A stretch of 64,000 nucleotides of DNA, from the NCBI GenBank assembly GCA_944472155.2, contig OX235272.1, forward strand, positions 99,640,020 to 99,704,019, written 5' to 3'. The notes beneath the pieces were generated by a model. That model saw only the letters and a program-made list of their open reading frames with translations. It did not search any database and was not told where the DNA came from. How positions within the stretch are numbered: position 1 is the first letter of the stretch; each line of letters opens with the position of its first letter. The stretch is from Trichobilharzia szidati. Lineage: Eukaryota; Platyhelminthes; Trematoda; Strigeidida; Schistosomatidae. Shown here piece after piece: positions 33,295 through 46,034 of this stretch. The translations under genes were made by a program, and so were the position numbers.

Positions 33295-33670
33295 AATCGG
33301 AACAGATTCTAACCTCCTGAGAACGATCCAAAGTGAGTCAAGGGTCCCCAAAATAAACTGCACAACGCAATATTGAGGATAACAGGCACTTTGATGTGTG
33401 ACCATAGTCAGTTTTGAAGTGACCTAATTGCTGTCCACTTGATCGCATATGACTAGAGTCACTCAAACAAAATCAACAATGTCTTTTTCGTGACAATCCA
33501 CGGAGGACCAGAATTATCCGCTTCTGGAACTCTCTGATAGTAGCCGTGTCTGTTGCACCTTTGTTGGATAGTGTTAAGCAGATTCTTGATTATCACACAG
33601 CAAGACATCAACTTTTTTTCAAATGGACTATCCCTTCGGAACCCACGTAGTATAGTTTAATAATGCTTTT
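33295..33670 (+). mobile_element. CR1-like retrotransposon, 3' end
   Basis: The plus frame at about 33,476-33,620 reads NNVFFRDNPRRTRIIRFWNS and DSVKQILDYHTARHQ, the FF--R--R-R-FWNSL and F--LD blocks that end CR1/Jockey reverse transcriptases. The upstream part is too decayed to follow. Confidence 0.65.
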
Positions 33671-33849
33671 AATTTAAACTACTTCCTTACTATTGCCTAT
33701 CCCCCCACCAGCTCACTCCTCTATTTCCCGTAACTATTCATTTACCTACTTTTTAGACACCGAATTTCATTGTCTATCTACTTGTTAGCGCGTTTCTCCT
33801 TTTAATTCTTTATAATCTACAGCTAATTACACATATTAAGTCAAAGACA

Positions 33850-34480
33850 TTATGTGATATCTCTGAGGAAACTTGTGTGGAAGAACTTTGGAACTATCCC
33901 TCTGAAGGCTATGTTCAAGGAAACGTGTACAACTTTTCTAGAAAGAAAGAAGAGACAAGACAAGGAATGGCACTCAACGGACATCTACCTGGAAGCTGAT
34001 AGAATAGATGGGAGGATGAAGAAAGAGAAGATGACTCAGTACAAAGATGCACAACAAAAGGAGAAGCTGAGTCCACTGCGCTGAATAAAGAAGTGAAGGA
34101 GAGTGCTAGGAGAGACAGAAGACAATTCTGCAACACACTGGCCGGCAACTGAAGCACAATCGGCTGGCCGTAGGTAAAAGAGACCTCAGAACTTTATATC
34201 AGATAATCAGGTCTTTATCCGGAAAGAGATCAACGCAGATGACTAAACCAATTAACGATGTTCAAGGGAACCTGATTACCAAGGATAAAAAGCTTATTAA
34301 ACAACGGGCTGATCCCTTCATGGGACTCTAGAATCACCCGTCACCTGCGCCGCGTCCAGACAAACCACCAGTAGCAGGCACAGCGCTGTCAGTGGTCACC
34401 AATCCTCCATCAGAAGAAGAAATCTTGAATGAAATCAAGCTACTGAAGTCCGGAAACGCATCAGAATCAGAACCCAACGG
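33850..34480 (+). mobile_element. Family B non-LTR fragment, EN-RT linker
   Basis: The plus frames give AMFKETCTTFLERKKRQDKE (33,909) and VTNPPSEEEILNEIKLLKSG (34,396), matching the same linker in the copy at 18,780-19,370. In nucleotides the two copies align over the whole stretch, with stops in both. It is cut at 34,480 by an AT-rich simple repeat, so no RT core is present. Confidence 0.7.
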
Positions 34481-34994
34481 AATAATAATAATTAATTACA
34501 TCTATTATTATTATCATCATCATCATTTTTTCTACCATGTTGGACGAATAACAGGCGAGAGGATTGACTACATTCTCAGCAGCAGCCTGGTACTAACACG
34601 CTGCACTCTGTAAACCTTATCACCACCCCTTCAGAGTTCATTGGAGCTACAACAGTTGAGTAGCGGAACAAACTACGCGGATGTTCACTCACGATCAGAA
34701 GCCTTCACCTAACAAACATGAAGGAAGATCAAAGAAATCTATTCCGTTTGCACCGACTTGTAAAACGCATCTTAGATATGGGTAAGTACAGCCTAATATA
34801 AAATGATTCAGGTTGAGGCCTTGTGGCCATAACTTCGAAAGCTAGAGTAAGGGTTTAGCGTTCGTTTAGTAGGTTGTATTGAGGCCAGAACTTTTATACT
34901 TTAAAATAGGGTCATCTTGCAACTCTTGAATTTCCGGCCCTGGCTCAATAATGTCATCGTAAGTTTGCATCGGGATTACATGATATCCTGTGCA
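34481..34994 (+). other. ATT/ATC microsatellite and one candidate exon
   Basis: Simple sequence occupies 34,485-34,530. A plus frame at 34,661-34,781 gives NKLRGCSLTIRSLHLTNMKE and RLHRLVKRILDMG and ends at a consensus donor (G|GTAAGTA). The acceptor side (GTTGAGTAG) has no pyrimidine tract and no partner exon was found, so this is only a candidate. Confidence 0.25.
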
Positions 34995-36345
34995 GATGAA
35001 TAACTCCTAGACACAAGCTAGGACCAAATTCTAATATCGGAAACTACCGATCCATCAATATCACCTCAGGAGTTTCCAGGATTATGGAAAATGTCACTGA
35101 GAAAGATATTGCTTCATACCTTCACCTTCACAAAGTGTTTACTCCAGCACAACACGGCTTCTTGACAAGTCGATCATGCTCCACCTGCCTACTTGACTAC
35201 TTTGATGATGTTACTGCTAAGCGCGATCATGGTTTGTTTGTCACAACTCTCTTTTTCGACTTCAGAAAGGCCTTTGATAAAGCCCCACACAAGAGACTAA
35301 TTTCTAAGCTTAAGTCATACAGGTTCAAAGAACCCTTGTTATCCTGGCTCAATTCTTTCTTGTAAGACCGTTCCCAAGTTGTGAAATTTGCAAATAATTA
35401 CTCGTCACCCAGACCTATACGAAGTGCAGTGATTCAGGGTAGTGCACTAGGGATTCACACCTATTCAACACTATCTGGATAGGTTACATAATAATGATAA
35501 TTTATATTTCGTATAAACATGTAAGTTTACAAGTAATACATGCCATTTTTGCAGGCACGATCAGTAATGTTACAAATTACATTCTTGAAGTATCATAAAT
35601 TAACACTTTCTCAAAAGCAATGCCTGGTAACTGCGATTCAATTCTAATGAATGTGGTGTCCTATACTTCAATAACTTCCACCCTAATTTCGGTTTACACC
35701 TGGGTCACTCTTTTCGGCAAACCTTCAATTCCATAAAAGACCTGGGAGTTACATACTCACAAAACCTAACATTCAGTCAGTACGCAAAATCAGTTGTTTC
35801 TAAGTGCCGAAGACTCACAGGCTTGTTGCACCGAAAAATGTACACAACTGAGGCTAAAGTCCTTTTATACAAAGTCATGGTTCGTCCAGTACTTGAATAC
35901 TGCACAATCGTCTTCGGTTTCATGCATGGGTATGATAGTGTTCGTGTTGAAAATATTCAGCGAAGTTTTACACGACGCCTATTACACAAACATGAAGGAC
36001 TGACTTACGCGGATAGGTGCAAAATCTATGGACTTCAGCCACTTTGGTTAAGACGCCTGAAACTCAACCTAACTTTCCTCATCCACCTTTTACGTGGCTA
36101 CATCAAAAGCAGTTATCCGATTGCTTTCAGCAATACAACCATACACACACTTCGGAATCATGAACATACTATATCCATAACCCGGTACCAGACGAAATTG
36201 CGTTCACGTCTCTTCAAATTACATTACGGTGCATTATGGAACGGACTTCCACAAACTGTGCGTAGTTGTCGATCTACTGAATCCCAACGCCTCCTTAGTG
36301 AGATCCTGTCGAGAAAAGTCCCTCAACATAGGCTGTTCAACTAAT
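34995..36345 (+). mobile_element. CR1-like retrotransposon, RT without catalytic core
   Basis: First part: NYRSINITSGVSRIME (35,040), HGFLTSRSCSTCLLDYFDDV (35,155) and TLFFDFRKAFDKAPHKRL with motif A (35,245), ending WLNSFL then a stop. Second part: DLGVTYSQNLTFSQ (35,740), LLYKVMVRPVLEYC (35,865), VENIQRSFTRRLLHKHEGLT and ALWNGLPQTVRSC (36,235), ending near 36,342. Between them the YADD region is replaced by repeat Y at 35,485-35,610. The second part is open for 173 codons, so decay is recent or uneven. Confidence 0.8.
35485..35610 (+). repeat. Interspersed repeat Y inside the CR1-like RT
   Basis: TATTTCGTATAAACATGTAA, GCCATTTTTGCAGGCACGAT and GTTACAAATTACATTCTTGA. It sits exactly between RT motif B and the LGV block, where the catalytic YADD should be. 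Confidence 0.65.
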
Positions 36346-38769
36346 TTCAGTACTATGGACCTCAGTGGCATACCCTAATTTGAGAAAATTCATTTGCCCC
36401 AGGCATCTTACCATATCTTACACTTGATAGAACTCGCACAATTTACACATAGTGCTTGACCTAAGACTCGATTATTCAGCTTATTAGAAATTTTATCAAT
36501 ATTTCATCAAACAGGTTGGCAGAATCATAAGACTATAATTATCCCAAAGTGGTTCGTAATAGTTTTTTTCACTATATTAGCAAACTGACACTCTACAATA
36601 TCTAACATATGACTCATAAAAAGTGGCCATGAAAAATTAGAGATAATATTTCCAGCCAAGCGACTGCTTTCCTTACGTTCATTTCTCCTATCTTCACCCC
36701 TTATCGTACGAATGATCATTTCGCTCTACACAATCGACTATGATTTAAATTGCTCTAATAATCAAAACTCCTATACTTTCTAAGACCCTCTGATTATTAC
36801 CTAAGCAGCGACCGTTTAACCAACTCACTGATCTTCTCTTCCCTGTAGTCTTCAATTGGTTGGGTCATTGTAATTATCTCTAGAAACAATCATATTGTAA
36901 AGAAAGAGGACAAGGGCCAGGCAACAGATCGTTTATTGCGAAAATCAAGAGATATTTATAGATTTTTATATACACTGTTATTCGTTATTGCTAGCAGAGA
37001 AGCAACGTCTTCCGATTGGTTGTTTTCTTGCTGAAGTTTATTCTGTCATCTCTTTATGACTGTTTCTTATAAAGTCAGGCCATATATCCGAGAATTGTAT
37101 TTGCACACGTTAAGTCTGCTGTGACTGGTTAGTGAGTTCCTCAAGTTTAGGTTTTGTTATTGTTTTCTCTCATGGCCCCGATTCGGGACGTAAAATTGAC
37201 GTAAATTGCTGTCCACAATTTTTGGCTTGCAGCTAGCTCTCACCACAATACTGGCAACCATAACTCTTAATATTTTGCATATATACACTTATAATTAGTA
37301 TAATACACTGTACTATTTTTGTGTCGAAATGAATTACTTCAGTCAATAGCTACCCATTTTCATACAATTTTCTGAAATTCATAATATTAAAACACTATGT
37401 AGAGTTTTTTCTTTAACGTAAGTTTCTGAGTCCCTTTGCAATGTTCAACGCACACCATATAAAAATCGGTCATGAAAATTTAGCACAACTAGCTCCGTTA
37501 ACCAGCTGTTTCCTCTAGAATCATTCTACGTAATTTTATCACTAATTGTTCTACTACCCATTTCACTGTGCTATCTAGGCTATAACTTAGCTGCTGTAAT
37601 ACAAACACTGTCTGTACTTTATAAATTTTTAAGGGAAACTTAATTTCCCAGTCGTTTGTAACAAATACTTATATACATGTGTGCGTATACAAAAGCGATA
37701 CTGCTAAGAGTGTCCCCAAGTACCAGTGTGTCTGGTGACCTGATGGGAAGCACTTGTCACGAAAGCTACTAATGTGCAGCATGCTGTATGATTGAGACAG
37801 TGTCAAAGCAATGCAATGCTGCAACTACGGTTATCGCAAAATATCCCATATCTTTACATCAGGAATGGAGGGAGGGTGGCACATGCTGATCAGCAGATAT
37901 GGTGGTAGTCATAAATGTGAATCGCCCCGATCTGTAGGACAGCAACGTGTATTTTTGACAGGTGAAGGAATAAACATCAGTCTAGATACTTAAAAAAAGG
38001 GTTATACAGATCTAAATTATTAAATAATGCTTTTGCTCCTACCATCTACAAGTCTGTTCAGCTTCTTGTCAAGATGCTACTCCAGGGGCCCTACACAAAT
38101 TCGCCACACATCTTACAGGTTAGCTTGTCCTACTAGTTCTAATCTTCCAGATCTTCGGGTTCACTTCTCGCTGAAATATCACTTATCTACCTCATTATTA
38201 TATTTTTATTCACTCACTATTATACCCTATTTTGTCTCAACTACCTAAGCCTTTATTAGAGCTAGTACCTACTGTTCGTTCATATTTGTTGCTTGCTTAA
38301 AGTCTGGTCGCTTTGATGAAAAACACAACAACACCAATGTTCGAGAAAAGCTATATTTACATCGTCAACGTCATAGTTTCCATGTTAAGACCGACATGGT
38401 TGGCACTATGCATTGCAAGTGTATACTATCATTTCAAGGAGTCTCCAGCTCTTTCTCGTATTTATCTTGTAAATGTACTTCCAATGATTTATTATCCATA
38501 ATTGTATTTTATGCCATTTTGCAGTTTCCCAGGACGTTCTTCTCTTCCTGAAATAGCTTTTAATCACGTAGTGGCATACCACTTACCTAAATACATCCCA
38601 TTCATTGGTTGGTGATAACTATCATCAGGAAATGGAATGAAGTTTGAGTTGTCGCTCAACTTTGGTGGTGACCCTAGTGAAGGTTTACAATTTAATATTT
38701 ATAAGAAATCGTTCTGATTACTTGTACAATAATAGAACAATTTAAACTTTTGAAAAAGAACTTGATTGT
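36346..38769. other. No gene recognised
   Basis: Mostly AT-rich. A minus frame at 36,525-36,719 and a plus frame at 37,811-37,993 look weakly protein-like but match nothing I know. Short similarity exists between 36,610-36,645 and 37,455-37,490 (ATAAAAA..GG.CATGAAAA). The stretch 36,900-37,220 could be an LTR or other dispersed repeat; no second copy was seen. Confidence 0.3.
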
Positions 38770-38860
38770 AATTTATAATATAATTGATCGTGCCTGTAAC
38801 AATAGCATTCATTTCTTGCAAACTTACCCGTTAATACGAAATATATATTATAATATACGA
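38770..38860 (-). repeat. Interspersed repeat Y, reverse copy
   Basis: On the minus strand reads TATTTCGTATTAACGGGTAA and then TTACAGGCACGATC, as in the plus copies at 33,150 and 35,490. Confidence 0.6.
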
Positions 38861-39204
38861 CAAACGCAGGGTTAGTTCCCTTTTTTATAATCAAGAATTT
38901 GTAGTCATCGAATTTTGTGGTTTTTCGCACTAACGGTTAGTTCAAGTTTATGTTAGTAAAAATAGGAGAAAAAATGACGATTGTCCTCGCACATACAGAG
39001 TAATGATAGGAATAGATACTCAAGCAGAAGTGAAACCCTAACGTCAACGTACATTAAACATGTAGAAGGAATGCGAAAATTTAGTAATATCTAAGATGTT
39101 CTAATTTATACAGTTACATATCCCTCCGAATTAGAGAAATCATACCATGCGCTCGCATTCAGAGATTTTATACCCAAGCTATGGCAGTAACGCAGTCTTT
39201 ATCT

Positions 39205-39665
39205 TCCTTTTTTATATAATAATGTATATTTATTCCTATCTATGTAGGACATACCAGTTGTACAGGCATGGATATGTACTATATAAGTTACATAAATTTG
39301 GTTTATGGTGAAATTACATGGTTGCGGTCCATTTTGTCTTCACTTTTTGAGACTTATCTGCTAACTAGTCATTCAGTGGAGCACATTAAGAAATATACAG
39401 ATAATGTCTTCGCGTTAACAAAAAAAATCCAAGTATGTGTTAAGTAGATGACAAATACCTGAGAAAAAATGAAGCTTGAATTCATTTCCCACATATAGCT
39501 TGCTGTGTACAGCATCGAATCGTATTCTTGATGTTTAGCCTAATTGTGCATTAATTCGAAATGAATGATATATTTGTGTGATTTTCTCAGCATTATCTTC
39601 GTGGATAACATCATAAGAGAATTGTACTCCATGCAGACTAATATCAGTCATAGCCAGGTAAACTT
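39205..39665 (+). repeat. Interspersed repeat X, copy 3
   Basis: Matches 11,125-11,590 along its length: GTAGGACATACCAGTTGTAC, GGCATGGATA, ACTAGTCATTCAGTGGAGCA, GTCTTCGCGTTAAC and CAGCATCGAATCGTATTCTT. No coding frame. Confidence 0.65.
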
Positions 39666-40169
39666 GTTTTACTGCACCAAAACCAGCCAATACCTCAATT
39701 TGTCGCTGCTTGGTGTTCTGTGCAAGTAAGTTGATTATGATGCAGAAAACTACGTGTAAACCGGTTGCATCTTCATCTTAGGTTATGGATACTGCAGATA
39801 TTACAGAGTGTTACTCAGCGTCCTAATATTTTGATATAAGAATTTCTAAAGATGTTCAGCTATTACGAGCTATCAGCTTTAAGGGTGATATGGTATCAAT
39901 AATTAAGTGGCTTCAAGTCCTGTTTAACTTCGGTCTTACTGTGGCTGTGCAACTTCCACTACAAGGCAAACAGAAGAGGAGAGCAGTAAAGTACCAGAGA
40001 CAAAAAAGAATTATGTGGACATTGATAGAACCCTAATTTCTGTATATGCATGTTTATATTCGTTATACGTTGCCGTCCAGTAAACATATATATTCTCTTA
40101 TTCTTTTTATACATCTATGCAACCAGTCTCTTTGTCGTTTATGCACAGAAATTGGTGTAGCTTTGCGCG

Positions 40170-43100
40170 TTATTTAGACATTTAGTTGTCCTAATATTTG
40201 ATTCGTTATAGAAACAAATGGTGCATTCTTACTGCTCACGCAATCAGAAGAATGAAATGGTCTGTATTGAGAGCGTCTTAAACTTAAAACCAAGGTGCGG
40301 GTTTTTATTTCTAGGTTCAAACTATTGCATATTTTAGAATACATTACTGTGAAGGAATTTTCGCGAAGTGATGATTTAAAGGCTCTTATCGTCACTGTGC
40401 AAGTTTGATTACGGAGATCGTGAGAGCCTTCCGGTGAGAATTGTATGTCTTTATTGTCTGAGAATGGTGTTTTGTGAGGGACCTTAAAAGATACTAGGCT
40501 TATAATAAGTCGTCTTGTCCAGAGTGGGTCAATTTTTAGAACCATGCACCGTGAGATGTAGTCTTTCTTACAATCGTAGCCAAGTAGTTTGGAGGTAAAA
40601 TATCATTGGATGCTTTCTATCCTTAGCTTGTCACGTGTGTGAGTGCTGCTAATAATAAATGGACAGTATTCTAGTAGTGGCCTCAGACATGTTTCGTACA
40701 GAATTAGCTTGGCTTTATTGTCCTGAAAGTTCCTGAGTATGCATCCTCGACTTTCGAGTCTGTGATGCCACTTGTTCAGAAAATGTTAGGTTACTCGAGT
40801 ACCTCAGACCTAGGTCAACGAAACTTTGGAGTCTGGTTAGGTTAGCCGATTGAAGCGTTAATTTCATGTCAATTGAGTGTGCGGCGAAGCAGATCCAACC
40901 ACATTTGTTCAGTTTAAACTGTAGATTCCACAAGGACGACCAGGCAGTCACTTTATCTTATTCTTTTTGCACAACATTCTGGAGGTACCCTAGGTCACCA
41001 CACTGGAATGTGTAAGCTACTTTCAGTTCACTTGCAAAGATGAATGGTTTTCCATGTGAGAAGCAAGCGCATATGTCGTTGATATAAAGTGTAAATAGGA
41101 GGGGCCCAGTGACACTATCTTGTACCACACCAGAATTGATTGGGTTGGGTTCGGAAGTTACAGACCCGAGTTCAACTAGTTGGGACATGTTATTAAGGAA
41201 CGATTTAAGCCATCCTAATAGTGGGTTACGTATTCCTAATGAGTTCAGCCTGTATTAGCAGTGAATGGTCAACACGGTAAAATGCCTTAGAAATGTCAGA
41301 GTGGATGACAAGTACTAGTTGTTGTCTGTCACAGCTACTGCTCACAAAATTATATATATATGTCCGCGAGGCATGTTAAACATGATCCGGATTTTAGGGA
41401 TCCCTGTTGGTTCGGACTTACAGTATTGCAGCTAAGCATATGCTTGAGTATGTTATCTTTAACTAATCTCTCCATTATTCTAGATACCATAGGTGTGATA
41501 TTGATCGGCCTGTAATTGTTGACTTGTTTTTGAGCAGCATTTGTGTTTAGGTATGACGAATGTCATTTTCCGTATATCCTGGTAGGTCTTAGTTTCTAAC
41601 GCCATTGTGAATATTTTAATCAGTAATACGGGAATGTCAGGACCAATAGATTTATTGCAATAAGATAATATACCGTCAGTGCCAAAACCTCTAGAGTTTC
41701 TGAGAGTTCTAATGGCTTGAATAATGTTAGCATTAGTGAACTGAAGGGTACTTATTTGTTTCGATGTGGGTAAAGATGGAGGTTCTTCATATTAGTAGGG
41801 TGTATACCGAGTAATAGGACTGTAGGCTTAAAGTGGTTAGCTGCAAATGCTTTGTTGAATAATTCACACATGTCTGCAGAATCAGTGCACAGCCTACCTT
41901 CGTCGATGAGGAGAGAAAAGCTGTGGTTTTTGCGATTCAATCACCTCTTTGGGATTTCTGTGAGAACATACACCCTAGCAAGGTTGACTAGTACTGTGAG
42001 TTCTTCATTTCTCATACGCAAATCTCGAGTTTGTGAGACGGAGCTAAGAGCGTTGAGTATCAACCCTAGTGTGTCGAAGTTGTGGTGTTTGAAGCAACTT
42101 GTTGAGATTCTCTTCAGTTTCGTATGATCCTCTGGTTTTATAGATGACTTTCTTTGTGGAGAAACCTTTAGTGTTTAGACTGGAATAGCAGTATCTAAGC
42201 ATGTGCTTGAGCTCTGGTAACAGATGCTCAGAGCTCTCGAGAGGTCATCAGTAGTGAATTCTTCGCCCCATTCAGAGGATCTTAGCATTGATTCTAAGAA
42301 AGCCCAGTCTGCCTTACTATAGTTCTTATAAATTATTCGTTGTGAAGTGGATTTATGAGCTGCATTTCTACTCAGTGGAGTTTGAAAATGTTTTTCGTTA
42401 CAAGTGGTGTATTTCGGAATGTTTTGTTACCGAATTCTATTTGAATTCTCACTTTATGGCTAGGACAGGATGTTGTCGACTTACGAGAGGCATTGATTTC
42501 TGTCTCAGGGCTATCCAGAGAAATATCTAGATTCACGGTAGAGAGTGGAGGGGTTAATTCAGGAGTAAGATTATAATTCGTAAGTCTTTCGGTTGGCATC
42601 GTGTTCCATGGAGCTAGTATAGTAGGAGTTGGGAGGAGGGATGCCATGAGTTCTAAGGTGTTTGCCGTGTGTTTATCTATTTTGGTGACTTGTCGTGTCT
42701 TGCCATTAGGTTTACTGAGGTGATTGTAAGTACGCCTTTCAATCACTGTCTTGCCTGCCACAACTTTTATTTGTTAGTAGCTCGTGTCCTATTACAGGAT
42801 ACGTTGTGAATTGGTGAATTTCTTAGCCTCCGTCTGTGTTACAAACTAGAGGGGTACAAGGCATCAGGGGTCATACTTTCTCAGCATATGGCACTTTTTG
42901 GGAGTTAGGAACATTTGCCACCCTTGTAGGGGACTTATGTTAGAGTTCACTAGTATTACAAAATATGAGAAATAAAATTCAAGTCAATGGAATGTTAAGT
43001 AACAGTATATTACCAAAAATGTAACGACACGTTATATCAACAAAAGGGTTACTTGGAAATAAAGTTGAAGTCCTCTGCTACAAATTATTTATATAACCCA

Positions 43101-44060
43101 CGGAGACGTTAGTTGTTTGGACGGAGTAGGTTGTAGTTGCTGTGTCCCGGTTGTATAATTGTCTTCGGTTGAGCGTAGTGGACTCCTACAATAAATCCGA
43201 AAGATACAACACGGTGAGAGCTGAGCTAGTAAGCCAAAGAAACCAAGGAGAAGACGAAGTCTCCAACAGCAGTGTATTTTCCAATCGCACACGGAAGCCA
43301 AGGGTATTTCAACAAGAAGCGTTTTAAACTAAAATTATGTACAATATGTCTAATTTCTACAAATAACCAAAAAGTGTACAATCACATTGTTACGCACTTC
43401 ACACCCTAAGTAAGATACTTTGAACCTTTTTCAACCCCTTATTATCTGGTGTATTGTGGACCACCATACTTAGTTTAGTATCCAGTCTTTTGATAACATC
43501 TGTTGTAATGAAGTTTATCAGGATGTCTACCTTGGTTATCGATTCTGTGTCAAGTTCGCCTGGGTATATGGTTCCGATTAAAGCGCTCAGAGGTGTAAGT
43601 TCTTAGACATGCGATTTTATGTCACTAATCTACATCGATAGTCTAAAATATACTGGCCAAATTTACTGAACATCCTGCATTCATAGCTTTACTACGCTTT
43701 ATGTTCCGCATCTCAGTCTTCAGCTCTTATACAGGCAGCTTTAGTTGTCCTATTTCTGGAGCAAAAGTTGAAGCTGGACTTGTCATCTGAAGTTTTGTGA
43801 AACGTAAATAAGATGTAGTGAAGAGACCTATGCCATGACCAGGTGCTGAATCTGTAGTAGCGATGCTACTACCATTTGCTAGTATATTTTTGCTGTCATT
43901 TCCAGCCACAGTAGATGGTAGTTACAAGCAGCTCAAAGCTTGCGGCGTACTGGTGAGCTGTATTTCTCACTTCCATATTTTTTGAGAGGTGTATTGCTTG
44001 TTGTTGCGAGCAGATAAGTGCTATCAGTCATCAGATTAACAGGTGTCTGAGTTCGTGGCT
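40170..44060 (-). mobile_element. CR1-like retrotransposon with ORF1 and ORF2, near full length but decayed
   Basis: Read from 44,060 down. An ORF1-like part has PVNLMTDSTYLLATTSNTPL (44,040), LFTTSYLRFTKLQMTSP (43,820), then ITKVDILINFITTDVIKRLD and LSMVVHNTPDNKGLKKVQSI (43,550-43,430). ORF2 follows: a linker at 42,761-42,372, FNKAFAANHFKP (41,850), NNYRPINITPMVSRIMERLV (41,520), QQGSLKSGSCLTCLADI, SGVVQDSVTGPLLFTLYIND (41,130), then FIFASELKVAY where YADD should be (41,040), LTRLQSFVDLGLRYSSNLTF (40,830) and LRPLLEYCPFI (40,690). The changed catalytic block and many stops mark it dead. No clear 5' endonuclease was followed. Confidence 0.8.
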
Positions 44061-44925
44061 TTTTATATAATTAACTATGACTAATCAGTGAGAGTTATTG
44101 GTTACAATTATGACACTAGAGAAACAATCGTACGAGTCTCACAACAAAAATAGATATATTCGTAAAGAACCATGCTAAAATCTAACGGAAACGTTGAAAG
44201 TACGGTTACCTGTTTAAGTTATTCAAACTAAAGAGCCTTAGCATTAGAGCTCTTCCTTACAGATAAGGGTGGTTCTCTTAAGTTCCCATCATCATATCCG
44301 CTTAATAGCGGTCAGCACCCTCCCACCTCTCTGGTGAAGCACTACTTTTTCAAAAAAATTTATTGTTGTGTCATATAGACTGACTCAATGAAATTCATAG
44401 TGTGAACGACTAGTTTCTGTCAGCCATTTTGCGTGTTACAGCATTTTAAAAATATATACGTATAATGAAAATGTAAAGAAATGAGGAGGTTGTAGTCATC
44501 TCTCTAGATTTTAGATATAAACATATGACAACGAAGTGACAATAGGAAAAAGTATGAGAAACAGTGCACAATGATTCATCATTATACATATGGGTGTATG
44601 TGCATGTAAAGAGACAGTAGTATATTATAATATATGGTCCAGGAGAATTCGATTACACAGAATTATAGTAACAGAACAGTAAAATCAAACCAGTTAATAT
44701 TTAAGACTCACAGTGTAGTTAAGCTGATTATTTAGTCGATCCCCTGTGGGGCTGGAATTTGCGTAGACATAGAGGCGAAGTTCAACAATAGAGTCCCAGG
44801 ATTGTAAATGTTCCAATGACCCTGAACGCATGCTAGTCATTGGTTGAGGAAGCTCACCATTATTCTAGCGCGAATAATTGTGCGTACTGGTAAGTGACAC
44901 TGAATTAATTGTCTTCTAGGAACTT
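44061..44925. other. No gene recognised; leader of Merlin copy 1 at the right end
   Basis: A stretch at 44,270-44,345 is richer in C and unrecognised. From about 44,740 weak protein-like frames may belong to the N-terminal part of the Merlin transposase that follows. Confidence 0.3.
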
Positions 44926-44929
44926 TCTT

Positions 44930-45455
44930 TGAAAAGTTGAAACTGTCTGTGATGAATATCTTGTTTCTGTCCAATTACTGGGTGCCAGAGCGAATAACGT
45001 TTGGGGTTTAGGAATTTATGACACCTAGATTCGCAAAGGATTTATGGAGCTGATTCTAGATAGGAGTGCTGATACACTCCTCCCTATTATTCAGCGTCTC
45101 GTCTTACCAGGCACCACCATTCACACAGATGAATGGGCGGGATATAGCCAATTATCGCAATTGGGATATATATATCCCAATGTATATATACATCATAGAG
45201 TGAACCATTCGAATGATTTCGTCGACCCTGTCACCGGTACTCATAATAATTCCATCGAAGGTTTCTGGGGAAGACTGAAAAATAGAATCCGAGCTATCAA
45301 CGGATCACAAAACGAAGTCATTTTCAGTCATTTGGATGAATACATGTATTCATCTACACATGCATGTGTAGAAATTGGTTTAATTTCGAAACTGAAACTC
45401 GTATTAATAATTGGAACATTTCTTTAACTCATATTAGAGAAAAGTACCCTGTTTG
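44930..45455 (+). mobile_element. Merlin/ISXO2-like transposase, copy 1
   Basis: Merlin transposases are DDE/DDD enzymes related to bacterial IS1016/IS1595 transposases (ISXO2-like domain). The plus frame gives VCDEYLVSVQLLGARANNVW (first acidic block CDE, about 44,950), GLGIYDT then a TAG, IRKGFMELILDRSADTLLPI, TTIHTDEWAGYSQLSQLGY (second D), VNHSNDFVDPVTGTHNNSIE and GFWGRLKNRIRA (third acidic residue E). The last residues NWNISLTHIREKYPV lie in another frame at 45,408-45,452, after a shift near 45,345. One nonsense codon and one frameshift interrupt an otherwise readable catalytic domain. Terminal inverted repeats were not found. Confidence 0.78.
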
Positions 45456-45539
45456 ATTTTTTTTCATGCTTATTTATGTAAAAATACGCAAACTTTTATG
45501 CAAAAATCATCCCTTTTTCTGATTGGTTGGTTCAAGGTC

Positions 45540-46034
45540 ACTTGTGCGTTCGTTCCTTGGGACTCTATTGTAGAACTTTGCCATACAATCGGGGTCGTCA
45601 GAGAACAAATAACATTTGGGTTATCGGTTTATACGACACGTCCCTCCGAAAAGGGTTTGTTGAAAGGATAGGAGACAGGAAGGCGAGCACTTTGATCCCT
45701 ATTATAACTCGACTTGTTAAAAAGGGGATCAATTGTGCATGCGGACAAGTGGAAAGGCTACGATTCCTTGTCATCTCTGGGTTACATTCACCATAGAGTG
45801 AACCACTCGAATGATTTCGTCGATCCTGTTACTGGGACTCATACCAGTTCAATTGAAGGTTTTTGGGGGAGATTGAAAAATAGGATCCGAGCTATAAATG
45901 AATCGCAAAAGGATGTCATTTTTAGTCATTTGGACGAATATATGTCTAGGATGTGGTGCGATTTTTCTATTGACAGTCCCATGTTGAATTGGGAGATGTT
46001 TTTGTCTCATGTTCGAGAAAGATACCCATTGTAA
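45540..46034 (+). mobile_element. Merlin/ISXO2-like transposase, copy 2
   Basis: The same domain as copy 1, about 600 bp downstream and in the same orientation. It reads PYNRGRQRTNNIWVIGLYDT (45,583), LRKGFVERIGDRKASTLIPI, then after a single shift at an AAAAAGGGG run (45,720) SIVHADKWKGYDSLSSLGYI, HHRVNHSNDFVDPVTGTHTS, SIEGFWGRLKNRIRAINESQ and ends MFLSHVRERYPL. The second and third catalytic acids (D in HADKW, E in SIEGFW) are present. The first acidic block is not visible, so the 5' part is missing. Apart from that one shift the frame is open to its natural stop. Confidence 0.8.

Noticed and set aside
36900..37220. A solo LTR
   Set aside because: The stretch has a mixed composition unlike its surroundings, but no second copy, TG/CA ends with target duplication, or primer site could be shown.
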